NCBI RefSeq assembly: GCF_006334915.2
Contig: NZ_VDMA02000006.1
Location: 310,001 to 374,000 of the forward strand
Origin: Microbispora catharanthi
GTDB lineage: Bacteria; Actinomycetota; Actinomycetes; Streptosporangiales; Streptosporangiaceae
Length of the DNA stretch: 64,000 bases
Direction: 5' to 3'
Made by a program: the position numbers and the translations under genes. Below the pieces are notes generated by a model that saw only the letters and a program-made list of their open reading frames with translations, was not told the origin of the DNA and did no database searches. This document shows positions 46,083-53,715 of this stretch, piece by piece (positions within the stretch are counted from its first letter, which is position 1; each line of letters starts with the position of its first letter).

Positions 46083-46478
46083 TCAGTGCGACATCGAGAG
46101 CGCGCCGACGGCCCGCACCGCCGCCGGGTCGTCGGCGAAGAACCGCACCCGCCGTACGGCCGCCGCCGAGCGCACGGCCGTCATCCAAGGGCGGCGCGGG
46201 CGGGGCACCTCGATCGGTTCGCGCAGCTCGGCCACGATGTTCGTCTGGGACGAGACCGCGAGGGCGAGTTCGCCGTCCGCAAGGCACACGAGTCTCTTCT
46301 CGTCGTAGCGGCGGTCGATCCGCGCCGACGCGATGAGCTCCGCCGGGACGTCCAGGCTGAACAGCCGGCCGTACCGCAGGCGCAGCCCGTCCGGCGACAC
46401 GGTGTGCGGCCGGCGGGCGCAGCTCACCATGACGCCGAGGACGCCGACGGCCGACGACGCGTCGAGTGCCAGGATCAC
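46083..46478 (-). CDS. Hypothetical protein, probably the C-terminal part of a membrane protein
   Basis: 131 residues from GTG 46478, which overlaps the MerR stop (GTGA). An N-terminal hydrophobic stretch (LALDASSAVGVLGVMV) precedes a soluble beta domain with PDGLRLRYGRLFSLDVPAELIASARIDRRYDEKRLVCLADGELALAVSSQTNIVAELREP and FFADDPAAVRAV. From memory, longer actinomycete proteins have this domain after several membrane segments, so this gene looks 5'-truncated. A one-base shift would join it in frame to the MerR gene. GTG 46490 is an alternative start. Function unknown. Confidence 0.5.
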   Translation of the reverse strand: MILALDASSAVGVLGVMVSCARRPHTVSPDGLRLRYGRLFSLDVPAELIASARIDRRYDEKRLVCLADGELALAVSSQTNIVAELREPIEVPRPRRPWMTAVRSAAAVRRVRFFADDPAAVRAVGALSMSH

Positions 46479-47134
46479 CAGGCGCGGCACGTCCGGCAGC
46501 CCGAACCGGCGCAGCAGCAGGGCAGGTGGGCGGCGAAGTCGGCGGCGAGGGCGCCGACGCGGGGATCGGCGGGGTCGGCGCGGTCCAGCTCCGCCAGCCT
46601 CCGATACAACGCCTCAGCCCGGGCCAGCGCCTCCGGCGTGATCATGGGCCGCATCAGCTCCAGCAGGCGGTCCCGGTCCTCCGGCTCCGCCGCGGTGTCG
46701 AGGAGGGCGAGCAGCTCGGCGTCGGCCGCCGCGAACGGGGAGTCACGCACGGGCTCGAGGCACCGCAGGAACTCGGCCATCCGCGGCGAGACGGCTCCGT
46801 CCGGCGACGGCGACTCCTCGCTCAGCAGCACGGCGAGCCGCTCGCGCCTGGCCCGGATCGCCGCCTCCTGACGGGCGAGGTCGGCGTCCAGTTCCAGCAG
46901 GATCTCCCGCAGCTCCCTGGCGGAGTCGCCGGCCAGCACGTCGCGCACCTCGTCCAGCGACAGGCCCAGCTCGGTCAGCCTGCGGGCCCGGGCGAGGCGG
47001 AGCGCGTCGCGCAGGCCGTACTCGCGGTAGCCGTTGACCCGCCTCGGCGGCTCGGGCAGCACGCCCTGGTGGTGGTAGTGCCGCACGGTACGGGTGGACA
47101 CCCCGGCCAGCGCGGCGAGTTCTCCGATCCGCAT
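46475..47134 (-). CDS. MerR family transcriptional regulator
   Basis: 219 residues. The N-terminal winged helix is MRIGELAALAGVSTRTVRHYHHQGVLPEPPRRVNGYREYGLRDALRLARARRLTELGLSLDEV, followed by a coiled-coil dimerisation helix (about 85-120) and a helical effector region. The last residues (HLPCCCAGSGCRTCRAW) look frame-shifted: the adjacent frame reads LLLRRFGLPDVPRLVIL. The -35/-10 spacing at its promoter is 19 bp with an inverted repeat, the hallmark of MerR-activated promoters, so it probably activates itself. It lies 41 bp downstream of the M50-like gene. Confidence 0.8.
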   Translation of the reverse strand: MRIGELAALAGVSTRTVRHYHHQGVLPEPPRRVNGYREYGLRDALRLARARRLTELGLSLDEVRDVLAGDSARELREILLELDADLARQEAAIRARRERLAVLLSEESPSPDGAVSPRMAEFLRCLEPVRDSPFAAADAELLALLDTAAEPEDRDRLLELMRPMITPEALARAEALYRRLAELDRADPADPRVGALAADFAAHLPCCCAGSGCRTCRAW

Positions 47135-47140
47135 GCCCTC

Positions 47141-47171
47141 ATTAGAGATGTTGCCGTCGCGTCAAGGTCAA
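47141..47171 (-). promoter_or_regulatory. MerR-type promoter with 19-bp spacer
   Basis: On the minus strand TTGACC (47171-47166) and TCTAAT (47146-47141) are separated by 19 bp. TTGACG-CGA-CGGCAA, an inverted repeat with one mismatch, fills the spacer. The ATG at 47134 lies 6 nt after the -10, so the transcript is leaderless. Confidence 0.75.
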
Positions 47172-47175
47172 CGGC

Positions 47176-47895
47176 TCACAGAGGCAGCCAGCGGGCGGTG
47201 AGGAGATAGCCGCCGTAGACGAGCGCGGCGGCGGAGACGACCAGGAACAGCAGCACCCAGAGCGTGCCGGGCACGCGGGTCAGCCGGGCGAGCTGGTCGG
47301 CGTCGGAGTCCGGGGCGCGGCCGAGGCGGCGCTTGGTCTGCAGCTCCAGGATCGGCCGCACACCGCCGAGCAGCAGGAACCACGCGGCGGCGTACGCGCA
47401 GGCCGACTGGACGTGGGGCGGGGCGAACCACGACAGCGCGAAGACCGCGCCGCCCACGGCGAGCACCGACACGGCGCCGAAGAAGTTCCTGATCATCAGC
47501 AGCATGCAGGTCAGCAGCGTGAGCACGGCCCACAGCAGCATCGTGATCCGCCCGCCGGAGACCAGCCAGGCCGATCCGAGCCCGATCAGGGAGGGCGCGA
47601 CGTACCCCGCCGCGGCCGTGGCGATCATGCCGGGCCCCGTCGGCCTGCCCCTGGTGAGCGTCACGCCCGAGGTGTCCGAGTGGAGGCGGATGCCCCGCAG
47701 CTTGCGCCGGGTCAGCACCGCGACCAGCGCGTGGCCCCCCTCGTGCGCGATCGTGATCAGGCCGCGGGAGATGTGCCACGACGCCGGGTAGGCGACGACG
47801 GCGAGAGCGGCGAACCCGGACAGGACGACCAGCCAGAGCGGGGGCGCGATCTGGGTGGCGGTCAGGTGGTTCCACAGGGGCTTCAGGGGGTTCAC
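47176..47895 (-). CDS. M50-family-like membrane zinc metalloprotease
   Basis: 239 residues with five or six membrane segments. The zinc motif HEGGH (51-55) lies in a membrane-embedded helix (RGLITIAHEGGHALVAVLTRRKLRGI), as in the M50B-like branch of site-2 proteases. A later acidic loop (LGRAPDSDADQLARL) may hold the third ligand; the classical NxxPxxxxDG motif is not obvious. It could cleave membrane-bound regulators, but many actinomycete members are uncharacterised. Leaderless start likely: -10 TACGAT is 7 nt before GTG 47895. Upstream of, and in the same direction as, the MerR gene. Confidence 0.8.
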   Translation of the reverse strand: MNPLKPLWNHLTATQIAPPLWLVVLSGFAALAVVAYPASWHISRGLITIAHEGGHALVAVLTRRKLRGIRLHSDTSGVTLTRGRPTGPGMIATAAAGYVAPSLIGLGSAWLVSGGRITMLLWAVLTLLTCMLLMIRNFFGAVSVLAVGGAVFALSWFAPPHVQSACAYAAAWFLLLGGVRPILELQTKRRLGRAPDSDADQLARLTRVPGTLWVLLFLVVSAAALVYGGYLLTARWLPL

Positions 47896-47902
47896 CCCCG
47901 AG

Positions 47903-47908
47903 ATCGTA
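47903..47908 (-). promoter_or_regulatory. -10 hexamer TACGAT of M50-like gene
   Basis: On the minus strand TACGAT ends 7 nt before GTG 47895. No RBS intervenes. Confidence 0.45.
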
Positions 47909-47990
47909 CGGCCCGCCGCACCGGCCCGTGCTCCCCGTGCTTCGGTCCTCGGTCCGTACGGTCCGCCTGAGTAAGGGTGACGATGGTGGT

Positions 47991-47996
47991 TACCTT
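47991..47996 (+). promoter_or_regulatory. -10 hexamer TACCTT of corA-like gene
   Basis: TACCTT ends 6 nt before GTG 48003. No RBS intervenes, so a leaderless start is likely. Confidence 0.45.
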
Positions 47997-48002
47997 CTAT
48001 GT

Positions 48003-49148
48003 GTGGCTGAGCGGCGTATGCGTGGACTACGTGGATTGAGCGGATTGAGTGGGCTGATGAGGGCGAAACCGGAGCATGCTCCCGAGCACTCCATGGACCC
48101 CCGTGCGGACGAGGGGGAGACGTTCAGGCAGAGCGTGATCGACAACGCGGTGTACGTGGACGGCGAGCGCGTGGACTCGCCGCTGTCGCTGGGCGACGCG
48201 ATCGCCTCGCTGCGCTCGCGGCCGAATGCGATGGCGTGGATCGGCCTCTACCGGCCGGAGGAGGCCGAGCTGATCAAGGCGGCCGAGGAGTTCGGCCTGC
48301 ACGAGCTCGCCATCGAGGACGCCATCGTCGCCCACCAGCGGCCCAAGGCCGATCGGTACGGCGACACGCTGTTCGTCGTGCTGCGGGCGGCACAGTATCT
48401 CGACAAACCCGAGAAGGTCGCCTTCGGCGAGCTGCACGTCTTCGTCGGCCCCGACTTCGTGCTGACCGTACGGCACAGCGAGGCGCCCGACCTGTCCAAG
48501 GTGCGCCGGCGCATGGAGTCGGACCCCGACCTGCTCCGCCAGGGGCCGCAGGCCGTGCTGTACGCGATCCTCGACGTGGTGGTGGACGGATACGCGCCGG
48601 TGGTCGCCGGGCTGCAGAACGACATCGACGAGATCGAGGTGCAGGTCTTCGGCGGCGACCCCGCCGCGCCCAGGCGCATCTACAGCCTGTCGCGGGAGGT
48701 CATCGAGTTCCAGCGGGCGACCAGCCCGTTGGTCCCGATGCTCGACGGCTTCATCGCGGGCTCTCCCAAATACGGCGTGAACGAGGAGCTGCAGCGCTAC
48801 CTGCGCGACGTGTCCGACCACGCCATCACGGTCACCGAGCGTGTTGCGGGCTTCCGGCAGATGCTCCAGGACATCCTCGTCGTCAACTCCACACTCGTCA
48901 GCCAGCAGCAGAACGAGGAGATGACCAAGCTCACGGCCGCGAGCATCGCCCAGGGCGACGAGGTCAAGAAGATCTCGGCGTGGGCGGCCATCCTGTTCGC
49001 CCCGACGCTGGTCGGCACGATCTACGGGATGAACTTCGACCACATGCCCGAGCTGCACTGGCTGCTCGGATACCCCGTGGCGATCATGCTCATGGGCGTC
49101 GTCTGTCTCACGCTCTACCTGGTCTTCAAACGCCGCGACTGGCTCTGA
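48003..49148 (+). CDS. corA: CorA-type magnesium/cobalt transporter
   Basis: 381 residues. A large N-terminal cytoplasmic domain (GLHELAIEDAIVAHQRPKADRYGDTLFVVLRAA) and long stalk helix lead to two C-terminal membrane segments. The selectivity motif YGMNF (341-345) lies between them, then FKRRDWL at the end. Pentameric Mg2+ (Co2+, Ni2+) channel in the cell membrane. GTG 48003 is chosen for its 6-nt distance from the -10; ATG 48018 is also possible. A short GLRGLSGLSGLM repeat at the N-terminus is not conserved in CorA. Confidence 0.92.
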   Translation: MAERRMRGLRGLSGLSGLMRAKPEHAPEHSMDPRADEGETFRQSVIDNAVYVDGERVDSPLSLGDAIASLRSRPNAMAWIGLYRPEEAELIKAAEEFGLHELAIEDAIVAHQRPKADRYGDTLFVVLRAAQYLDKPEKVAFGELHVFVGPDFVLTVRHSEAPDLSKVRRRMESDPDLLRQGPQAVLYAILDVVVDGYAPVVAGLQNDIDEIEVQVFGGDPAAPRRIYSLSREVIEFQRATSPLVPMLDGFIAGSPKYGVNEELQRYLRDVSDHAITVTERVAGFRQMLQDILVVNSTLVSQQQNEEMTKLTAASIAQGDEVKKISAWAAILFAPTLVGTIYGMNFDHMPELHWLLGYPVAIMLMGVVCLTLYLVFKRRDWL

Positions 49149-49171
49149 GCCTCCTGGGGCCGGGCGCGGCC

Positions 49172-49218
49172 TTGTCGTGCCAACTATCTAGATATATCGT
49201 TTACGTATCTCGATAGTT
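49172..49218 (+). promoter_or_regulatory. PadR promoter bracketed by a long inverted repeat
   Basis: TTGTCG (-35, 49172-49177) and TATCGT (-10, 49195-49200) are 17 bp apart. The arms AACTATCTAGATA (49182-49194) and TATCTCGATAGTT (49206-49218) are inverted repeats with one mismatch and flank the -10. GGAGG follows at 49219, so the second arm ends at the RBS. A bound PadR dimer would block this promoter. Confidence 0.8.
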
Positions 49219-49228
49219 GGAGGATACG

Positions 49229-49786
49229 TTGCACGATGAGATGTGGCCTCCGGCGGCCCCGTTCGCACCGCCTCCGCCACCCCACCTCGATCTCCCGCTC
49301 CCGCCGGTTCCACCCGAACCCCCGCTCGGTGTGCCGCCCGCGCTGGGCCCGCGCGTACGGCGGGGCGACGTCCGCGCGGCCCTGCTGCGCCTGCTGACGG
49401 AGGAGCCGCGCAACGGCTACCAGATGATCGAGGAGATCGCGCGGCGCAGCGGGGGAGTGTGGCGGCCCAGCCCCGGCTCCGTCTACCCCGCCCTCCAGCA
49501 GATGGAGGACGAGGGGCTGGTCAGCGGGGTGGAGGCCGGCGGCAGCCGTACGTACCGGCTGACGGAGGAGGGGCGGCGGCAGGCCGACGAACGGGCCGAG
49601 CCGTGGGCCGACGTGTGCCGCAGCCTGCCGGAGGACCGGCACGAGCTGCGGATGCTGTGGGGGCAGCTGAACGAGGCGTTCGTCCACCTCACCCACGTCG
49701 CGGACGACCGCCAGGTCGCCGCGACCAAGAAGCTGCTCAAGAGCACCAGGCAGGCGATGTTCCGGATCCTCGCGGAGGACGCATGA
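49229..49786 (+). CDS. PadR family transcriptional regulator
   Basis: 185 residues. After a proline-rich N-terminus (about 35 residues), the winged HTH reads RRGDVRAALLRLLTEEPRNGYQMIEEIARRSGGVWRPSPGSVYPALQQMEDEGLVSGVEAGGSRTYRLTEEG, the standard PadR core. A short C-terminal helix follows. It should repress the ABC exporter genes it overlaps (ATGA at 49783) from the palindromic promoter upstream, with release by the exported compound. TTG 49229 is chosen because GGAGG ends 5 nt before it; ATG 49241 is too far. Confidence 0.9.
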   Translation: MHDEMWPPAAPFAPPPPPHLDLPLPPVPPEPPLGVPPALGPRVRRGDVRAALLRLLTEEPRNGYQMIEEIARRSGGVWRPSPGSVYPALQQMEDEGLVSGVEAGGSRTYRLTEEGRRQADERAEPWADVCRSLPEDRHELRMLWGQLNEAFVHLTHVADDRQVAATKKLLKSTRQAMFRILAEDA

Positions 49787-50760
49787 ACACCGCGGTGGAG
49801 GTGCGCGGGCTGCGCAAGAACTACGGCGAGGTCGAGGCCGTCAAGGGCGTCGGCTTCGAGGTGGCGCCCGGCGAGGTGTTCGGCTTCCTCGGACCGAACG
49901 GCGCGGGGAAGACCACCACGATCAGCATGCTGTGCACGCTGGTCACCCCGACGGGCGGCACGGCGCACGTCGCGGGGTACGACGTGGTGAAGCAGCGTGA
50001 CGAGGTGCGCCGCAACATCGGCCTGGTCTTCCAGGACCCGACCCTGGACGGCTACCTCACCGCCGAGCAGAACCTGCGCTTCCACGCCGAGCTGTACGGC
50101 GTGCCGAAGGAGGTGCTCGGCGACCGGATGCGCCAGGTGCTGGAGATGGTCGGGCTGTGGGACCGCAAGGACAGCAAGGTCATGACGTTCTCCGGTGGCA
50201 TGAAGCGCCGCCTGGAGATCGCCCGTGGCCTGCTGCACTCGCCCCGCGTGCTGTTCCTGGACGAGCCCACGGTGGGCCTGGACCCGCAGACGCGCTCGGC
50301 CATCTGGGGGTACATCGACAAGCTGCGTCACAGCGAGGACATCACGATCTTCATGACGACGCACTACATGGACGAGGCCGAGTACTGCGACCGCATCGCG
50401 ATCATCGACCACGGCGAGATCGTCGTGATCGACTCGCCGGAGGCGCTGAAGGCGAGCGTGGGCAAGGACCGGGTGCAGATCCAGACCGGCGACGACGAGC
50501 GGGCCATCGGATTGCTCAAGGAGAGGTTCGGTGTCGACGCCGCCGTGCGCGAGGGCCAGGTGACGTTCGCGGTGGCGTCCGGGGAGGAGTTCGTGCCCCG
50601 GCTGTTCGCCGGCCTCGGCGTGCCGATCCGGTCGGTGAGCGTGTCACGCCCGTCGCTCGACGACGTCTTCATGTCCTACACCGGCTCCACGATCCGCGAC
50701 GCCGAGTCGTCGGGCGCGGGCAACCAGTGGATGCGGGCGAGAGCCATGCGGGGAAGGTGA
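49783..50760 (+). CDS. DrrA-type ABC exporter ATPase
   Basis: 325 residues. Walker A is GPNGAGKT (37-44), Q-loop FQDPTLDGYLT, signature FSGGMKRR, Walker B VLFLDEPTVGLDPQTR and H-loop TTHYMDEAEYCDR. The C-terminal 80 residues are the DrrA-type extension (VSRPSLDDVFMSYTGSTIRD). It powers a multidrug or antibiotic exporter together with the next gene's permease, 4 bp downstream. Start overlaps the PadR stop. Confidence 0.92.
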   Translation: MNTAVEVRGLRKNYGEVEAVKGVGFEVAPGEVFGFLGPNGAGKTTTISMLCTLVTPTGGTAHVAGYDVVKQRDEVRRNIGLVFQDPTLDGYLTAEQNLRFHAELYGVPKEVLGDRMRQVLEMVGLWDRKDSKVMTFSGGMKRRLEIARGLLHSPRVLFLDEPTVGLDPQTRSAIWGYIDKLRHSEDITIFMTTHYMDEAEYCDRIAIIDHGEIVVIDSPEALKASVGKDRVQIQTGDDERAIGLLKERFGVDAAVREGQVTFAVASGEEFVPRLFAGLGVPIRSVSVSRPSLDDVFMSYTGSTIRDAESSGAGNQWMRARAMRGR

Positions 50761-50764
50761 GCCG

Positions 50765-51619
50765 ATGACGACCGACGTGGTCCGGGTCAGCGTGCCGCGC
50801 GCGAGCGGCGGCCACGACCTGCGTGCGATCAAGGTGGTTCTGCACCGGGAGATGCTGCGGTTCGCGAACGACCGCACCAGGATCGTCTCCTCGCTGGTCC
50901 AGCCCGTGCTGTGGCTGTTCGTGATGGGCACCGGGCTCGGCACGCTCGTGCGCGGGTCGATCCCCGGCGTCGACTTCCGCACGTTCATGTACCCCGGCAT
51001 GATCTCCATGACGGTGATCATGACGGCGATGTTCTCGGCCGGTTCGATCGTCTGGGACCGCGAGTTCGGCTTCCTGCGCGAGATGCTGGTCGCGCCGGTC
51101 AGCCGGGGCGCGATCGTGATCGGCAAGTGCCTCGGAGGCGCCGTCGTCGCCTGCCTGCAGGGTGTGATCATCCTCGCTCTCGCGGGGCTGGTCGGCGTGC
51201 CGTACTCGCCGATGCTGATCCTCACGCTGCTCGGCGAGATGTTCCTGGCCGCCTTCACGATCACGGCGTTCGGTGTGACGCTGGCCGCCAGGATGCGCAA
51301 CATGCAGAGCTTCTTCGGCGTGATGCAGATGGCGATCATGCCGATGATGTTCCTGTCGGGCGCGATGTTCCCGCTGGCCAACCTGCCGTCGTGGCTGCAC
51401 GTGCTGACCACGGTCAACCCGCTGACGTACGCGGTGGACCCGATGCGCCGGGCGGTCTTCGGCCACCTCGCCGTGCCGCCGCGGGTGGACGCGATGCTCA
51501 ACCCCGGAGTGAGCTGGTTCGGCCACAGGCTGTCGGTGCCGCTCGAACTCGGCCTGGTCGCCGCGATCGGCGCCGCCCTGCTCGGCGTGGCCGTCCTCCA
51601 GTTCCGTCGTACGGACTGA
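50765..51619 (+). CDS. ABC-2 type exporter permease (DrrB-like)
   Basis: 284 residues with six membrane segments. It contains the ABC-2 signature region (LVAPVSRGAIVIGKCLGGAVVACLQG) and FLSGAMFPLANLPSWLHVLTTVNPLTYAVDPMRRAVFG. It forms the membrane channel of the exporter with the DrrA-like ATPase and is regulated by PadR. GGGGAAGG lies 6-8 nt before the ATG. It is convergent with the UbiB-like gene, 14 bp apart. Confidence 0.92.
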   Translation: MTTDVVRVSVPRASGGHDLRAIKVVLHREMLRFANDRTRIVSSLVQPVLWLFVMGTGLGTLVRGSIPGVDFRTFMYPGMISMTVIMTAMFSAGSIVWDREFGFLREMLVAPVSRGAIVIGKCLGGAVVACLQGVIILALAGLVGVPYSPMLILTLLGEMFLAAFTITAFGVTLAARMRNMQSFFGVMQMAIMPMMFLSGAMFPLANLPSWLHVLTTVNPLTYAVDPMRRAVFGHLAVPPRVDAMLNPGVSWFGHRLSVPLELGLVAAIGAALLGVAVLQFRRTD

Positions 51620-51633
51620 ACGGCCGCGCCGGG

Positions 51634-53592
51634 TCACTCCTCCCGGCGCTCCCGGAAGATCGCCACGAGCACGCGCAGCGCGAGGATGGCGCTCACCACC
51701 AGCAGGTTGTAGCCGATGAGCTGGTAGAGCGTGACGGCGGGGGTCACCCGCGGCCCGCGCTCCGAGTCGAGCAGCAGCACGGCCATGATCCCCGCGGTGG
51801 CCGCCAGCACCGTCAGGAGTGCCTGGTGGAGCAGGCCGGTCATGTGCCGCCGGTCCCGGGCGTCGGCGAACAGCCGCACGTTGACGCTGAACCTGCCGCT
51901 CTCCGCCGCTCCGACGATGCGGTCCACGCTCCGGGGCAGCCGCCGCAGCAGGGGCAGCAGGCGCACCGCCTCCTGGGCCACCGCGGCGCGGATCTCCTCC
52001 CGGCCGCCGGGCGGGGACAGGCGGCGGCCGGCGAAATCCCGCGCCTCCTTCACGATGTCGAACCCGGGCGCGAGGCCGGTGAGCGTGCCCTCGATCGTCC
52101 CGAGCGCCCGGAACACCGCCGCCACCTCCGGCGGCACCGAGAGCTTGTGGGCGAAGACCAGGCGGAACAGGTCGGCGAACATCCGGGAGTCCGGGACGAT
52201 GCCGGGCACCAGGTGCCGGGCCATGAAGCGGCCGATCTCGCGCTCCAGCTCGCGCTCGTCGATCTCGTCCGGCCGGGGGACCAGCTCCAGCAGGGCGTCG
52301 CCGACGCCCGCGGGGTCGGCCAGGTCCAGCGCGGCGAGCAGGCGCTGGAGCGCGGCCCGGAGGGCGCCGTCGAGACGTCCGACGGACCCGTAGTCCAGCA
52401 GGGCGACGCCCCCGCCGGACAGCAGCATGATGTTCCCCGGATGGGGGTCGGCGTGGAACACGCCGTTCAGCAGGATCTGCTCCAGCAGCGCGTGCAGCAC
52501 GGCCCTGGCGGCCTCCTCGCGTTCGGCGGGGCCGAGGCCGTCCTGACCGGTGGCGAGCGGAACGCCGTCCAGCCGCTCCATCACGAGGAGGCAGCGGCCG
52601 CTCAGCCGCGGATGGGGCACGGGCGACCGTACGGCCGAGTCCTTCGACGTCGCGGCGACGGCGGCCATGTTCGCCGCCTCGACCCGGAAGTCGAGCTCCT
52701 CGCGCAGCGCCTCGGCGAACCCCCGGGCGAGGTCGCCGACGCCCACCCCGCGGGCCCATCGCGTGCGCCGCTCCGCCGTACGGGCGAGGCGGGCCACGAT
52801 GTCCAGATCCCTCTCCACCACGGGGGCGATCCCGGGCCGCTGGACCTTGACCACCACTTCCTCTCCCGACCGCAGCCGCGCGAGGTGGACCTGCGCGATC
52901 GACGCCGCCGCCAGCGGCTTCCGCTCGAACGAGGCGAAGACCTCCTCCACCGGCCCGCCGAGTTCTCCGGTGACGACGCGCTCGATCTCCTCCCAGGGTG
53001 CGGGCTCGACCCGGTCCTGGAGCAGGCGCAGTTCCTCGACGAACTCGGGCGGCAGCAGGTCGCCGCGGGTGGACAGGATCTGCCCCAGCTTCACGAACGT
53101 GACCCCGCCCTCGTCGAGTGCCTCGCGCAGCGAGCGGGCCAGCCGTAAGCGGCTGGAGGGGGCGCCCAGGTCGGGGTCGCGGCCGCGCAGATAGGGGCCG
53201 AGGCCGTGGCGGATGAGAATGCGGGTGATGCGCAGATAGCGTCGTGACCGTCCTGCTCGCCGCCGGATCGCGGCCACCGCCTCCAAGGGGCCCGGGATCG
53301 AGCCCGTCGGCACCAGGGCCTCGGCGATCGCCAGGAACACCATCGAGGCCAGCAGCGCGCAGGCGTACGCGAGGATGATGAACCACATCGGGGTGATTCC
53401 GGCATGGTCACCCACCACCGGGCCGACCAGGGCCTGTGAGACCGGGCCGAACAGCACGACGGCGAGGGCGGCGCCGAGCAGTGTGCGGACCGTCCCGAAG
53501 CGCAGGCCGAGAAGCCGCCGGGCGGCCAGGGCGAAGGCCGCGACCATCACGACGGCCGTCACCGCGAAGGCGATCAATATCAACGCGTCCAA
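51634..53592 (-). CDS. UbiB/ABC1 family atypical protein kinase-like ATPase
   Basis: 652 residues. Two N-terminal membrane segments (about 3-24 and 38-90) precede the kinase-like domain. UbiB-specific motifs are KxGQ (K168-Q171 in FVKLGQILSTRGDLL), the alanine-rich loop AAASIAQVH (228-236), Lys249 (VVVKVQRPG), HADPHPGN (380-387) and Asp400 (LLDYGS). Two further membrane helices lie at the C-terminus. UbiB proteins are membrane ATPases linked to quinone or lipid homeostasis; the role here is unknown. Start TTG 53592 is chosen for the upstream -10 and GGGGGC box; the frame is open to 53691. Confidence 0.85.
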   Translation of the reverse strand: MDALILIAFAVTAVVMVAAFALAARRLLGLRFGTVRTLLGAALAVVLFGPVSQALVGPVVGDHAGITPMWFIILAYACALLASMVFLAIAEALVPTGSIPGPLEAVAAIRRRAGRSRRYLRITRILIRHGLGPYLRGRDPDLGAPSSRLRLARSLREALDEGGVTFVKLGQILSTRGDLLPPEFVEELRLLQDRVEPAPWEEIERVVTGELGGPVEEVFASFERKPLAAASIAQVHLARLRSGEEVVVKVQRPGIAPVVERDLDIVARLARTAERRTRWARGVGVGDLARGFAEALREELDFRVEAANMAAVAATSKDSAVRSPVPHPRLSGRCLLVMERLDGVPLATGQDGLGPAEREEAARAVLHALLEQILLNGVFHADPHPGNIMLLSGGGVALLDYGSVGRLDGALRAALQRLLAALDLADPAGVGDALLELVPRPDEIDERELEREIGRFMARHLVPGIVPDSRMFADLFRLVFAHKLSVPPEVAAVFRALGTIEGTLTGLAPGFDIVKEARDFAGRRLSPPGGREEIRAAVAQEAVRLLPLLRRLPRSVDRIVGAAESGRFSVNVRLFADARDRRHMTGLLHQALLTVLAATAGIMAVLLLDSERGPRVTPAVTLYQLIGYNLLVVSAILALRVLVAIFRERREE

Positions 53593-53630
53593 CCGTCGCC
53601 CCCGATGCCGTGCTCGCCGTGATCGCCGAA

Positions 53631-53636
53631 ACTCTA
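53631..53636 (-). promoter_or_regulatory. -10 hexamer TAGAGT of UbiB-like gene
   Basis: On the minus strand TAGAGT lies 38 nt upstream of TTG 53592, leaving room for a short leader with an RBS. No -35 is obvious. Confidence 0.4.
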
Positions 53637-53670
53637 GCCGTCCCGGCCGCTGGACGATCGCGGACGCGAA

Positions 53671-53703
53671 CCGGCCCGGGGCGTGCGGCACGCCCCGGGC
53701 CGG
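53671..53703 (-). terminator. Terminator after the secreted beta-domain protein gene
   Basis: A perfect 15-bp stem (CCGGCCCGGGGCGTG / CACGCCCCGGGCCGG, loop CGG) lies 12 bp past the stop codon on the minus strand. No T-run. Confidence 0.85.
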
Positions 53704-53715
53704 CTCAGTGATTGC

